From Chryseosolibacter sp049791675 (GTDB lineage Bacteria; Bacteroidota; Bacteroidia; Cytophagales; Cyclobacteriaceae), in the NCBI GenBank assembly GCA_049791675.1, contig JBARAD010000105.1:1-64000 (forward strand): a stretch of 64,000 nucleotides of DNA, given 5' to 3'. The notes under the pieces are model-generated. The model saw only the letters and a list, made by a program, of their open reading frames with translations, was not told the DNA's origin and did no database searches. Shown here piece by piece: positions 62,855-64,000 of the stretch; the first letter of the stretch is position 1; the number at the start of each line of letters is the position of its first letter. The translations under genes and the position numbers were made by a program.

Positions 62855-64000
62855 ATGTGCAAAATAATTTTATTGAGTGACTTTGCCGAGGAGTTTGGTA
62901 AGAACCTGCTCCGCGGGATTGCCCGGTACTCGAAAGAACACGGGCCATGGACGTTTTGCCGTATGCCCGGTTATTACCGGGAAACCATCGGAATAGATGG
63001 AATATTGGCCTGGGCAAAAGAATGGAAAGCAGATGGAATTATCGGACAATTCTACAATAACGAGGAGGTCTTGAAATTCAGACAGGCAAAAATACCCGTC
63101 ATCGCGCAGGATTTTAAAGAAAGGTTTCAGGAGATCCCCAATATCACCGGTGCCTATAAGGAAACCGGACGCATGGGCGCCGAATACTTTCTGAAAAAAG
63201 GTTTTAAGAACTTTGCCTTCTATGGTTTCAGAAACATTGTGTGGTCACGCGAACGTGCTGACGGATTCAAGGAACGTGTGAAAGAAGCAGGTTACGACGT
63301 ACACGTGCATGAACGCACGGATTCACGCGGAATGGACCTATGGCACTACAAGCCCTCAACCCTCACAAAATGGCTGAAGTCGCTGCCTAAACCCATTGCC
63401 CTCATGTCATGCGACGATAACATGGGCAATCACATCACGGAGGCAAGCCGGCTGATGAAGATCAGGATCCCGGAAGAAATCGCGGTGCTCGGTGTGGATA
63501 ACGACGAAATGCTATGTGAACTGTCTGATCCCCCCCTCTCAAGCATCGGGCTCGATACGGAACGAAGCGGATACGAAGCCGCGCGCCTCATGCACCAGAT
63601 GATTGAAAAGAAAACCGGAAAATTCAATGACATCTACGTGCAGCCTACACAGGTTGTCTCCCGCGTCTCGACCGATATTTTTGCAAGCGCGGATAAGTAC
63701 ATTGTCGATGCCTTGAAATACATCCACGATAACCTGGATAAGAATCTCAAAGTCAGCCAGGTTTTGAAAGAAGTTCCCATGTCCCGCAGATCACTTGAAA
63801 AGCGGTTCGTAATGACCACCGGGTATCCGGTATATGAATACATCTACAACAAGCGAATTGAAAAGTTCACGCAAAAACTATTGGAGACTGACTTGACCAT
63901 TTTTGAGATCGCGCTCGACCTTGGACTGAGTGACAGTAAAAACATCGCCAGGCAGTTCAAACAGCTGAAGGGATTGACTCCGGTCGCATACCGGAAGAAG
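62855..64000 (+). CDS. XylR-type regulator (LacI-like sensor plus AraC DNA-binding domain), 3' end outside window
   Basis: The frame runs from ATG at 62855 to the window edge, at least 382 codons. Residues 1-260 form a periplasmic-binding-protein-like sensor: SDFAEEFGKNLLRGIARY, then ALMSCDDNMGNHI and VLGVDNDEMLCE, as in LacI/XylR. The last 100 residues are an AraC domain with SRRSLEKRFVMTTGYP and the recognition-type LKGLTPVAYRKK. The E. coli XylR of the same layout is about 390 residues, so only a few codons are missing. It follows nanA and probably senses a sugar of that locus. Confidence 0.92.
   Translation, partial: MCKIILLSDFAEEFGKNLLRGIARYSKEHGPWTFCRMPGYYRETIGIDGILAWAKEWKADGIIGQFYNNEEVLKFRQAKIPVIAQDFKERFQEIPNITGAYKETGRMGAEYFLKKGFKNFAFYGFRNIVWSRERADGFKERVKEAGYDVHVHERTDSRGMDLWHYKPSTLTKWLKSLPKPIALMSCDDNMGNHITEASRLMKIRIPEEIAVLGVDNDEMLCELSDPPLSSIGLDTERSGYEAARLMHQMIEKKTGKFNDIYVQPTQVVSRVSTDIFASADKYIVDALKYIHDNLDKNLKVSQVLKEVPMSRRSLEKRFVMTTGYPVYEYIYNKRIEKFTQKLLETDLTIFEIALDLGLSDSKNIARQFKQLKGLTPVAYRKK

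Noticed and set aside
1..64000. Prophage, integrative element or insertion sequence
   Set aside because: No integrase, transposase, phage structural or conjugation gene and no tRNA-flanking direct repeats were seen.

Overview
The window comes from a member of the Bacteroidota, most likely a Cytophagales-type soil or freshwater bacterium. It carries a SusC/SusD pair, a periplasmic-propeller (Reg_prop/Y_Y_Y) sensor kinase, lipoproteins with classical lipoboxes, an XylR/AraC-type sugar regulator, and mostly weak or absent Shine-Dalgarno sequences. I see no rRNA or tRNA genes, CRISPR array, prophage or insertion sequence. The placement below phylum is inference.

Left part (1-6.9 kb): after the tail of one gene comes a gene-free stretch with three arrays of 7-bp repeats. 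It is followed by a hexuronate catabolism locus (exuT, eda and kdgK on the minus strand, divergent from uxaA) and a secreted GH29 alpha-L-fucosidase. A broken DUF72 gene lies upstream of the fucosidase. From 7 to 17 kb there are membrane and housekeeping singletons (rhomboid protease, DUF3817, sterol-desaturase family, ClC channel, amidase), a lone response regulator and many small hydrophilic or hypothetical proteins.

Signal-transduction region (17-34.5 kb): a 2157-residue cytosolic hybrid histidine kinase with about two dozen tandem HAMP modules, a GAF domain and three receiver domains is followed by a receiver-kinase protein. Further along, four minus-strand genes form an apparent operon: rpoN (sigma-54), an NtrC-type activator and two PAS histidine kinases. 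A good sigma-54 promoter match sits just upstream of rpoN, which suggests autoregulation.

Stress-type region (27-38.6 kb): YtxH, DUF1328, YihY/BrkB, DUF2383 and DUF892 ferritin-like proteins, a coiled-coil lipoprotein and small disordered proteins. Several of these share a GGCAyA-n-TTTT motif roughly 45-90 bp before their starts.

Right part (39-64 kb): kdsB, an alpha/beta hydrolase, a susC-susD-lipoprotein operon next to a dedicated propeller kinase and NarL-type regulator, a secreted phosphatase-superfamily enzyme, a PHP phosphatase/DUF5690 transporter/Gfo-Idh-MocA operon, an HD hydrolase, and a probable sialic-acid locus. The last contains N-acetylneuraminate lyase, an AraC regulator, an MFS transporter, an SSS symporter and a DUF3748 propeller. 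The window ends inside an XylR-type regulator.

Start sites were chosen by signal peptide, domain start and spacing. All family assignments were made by eye from the translated sequence, with no database search.
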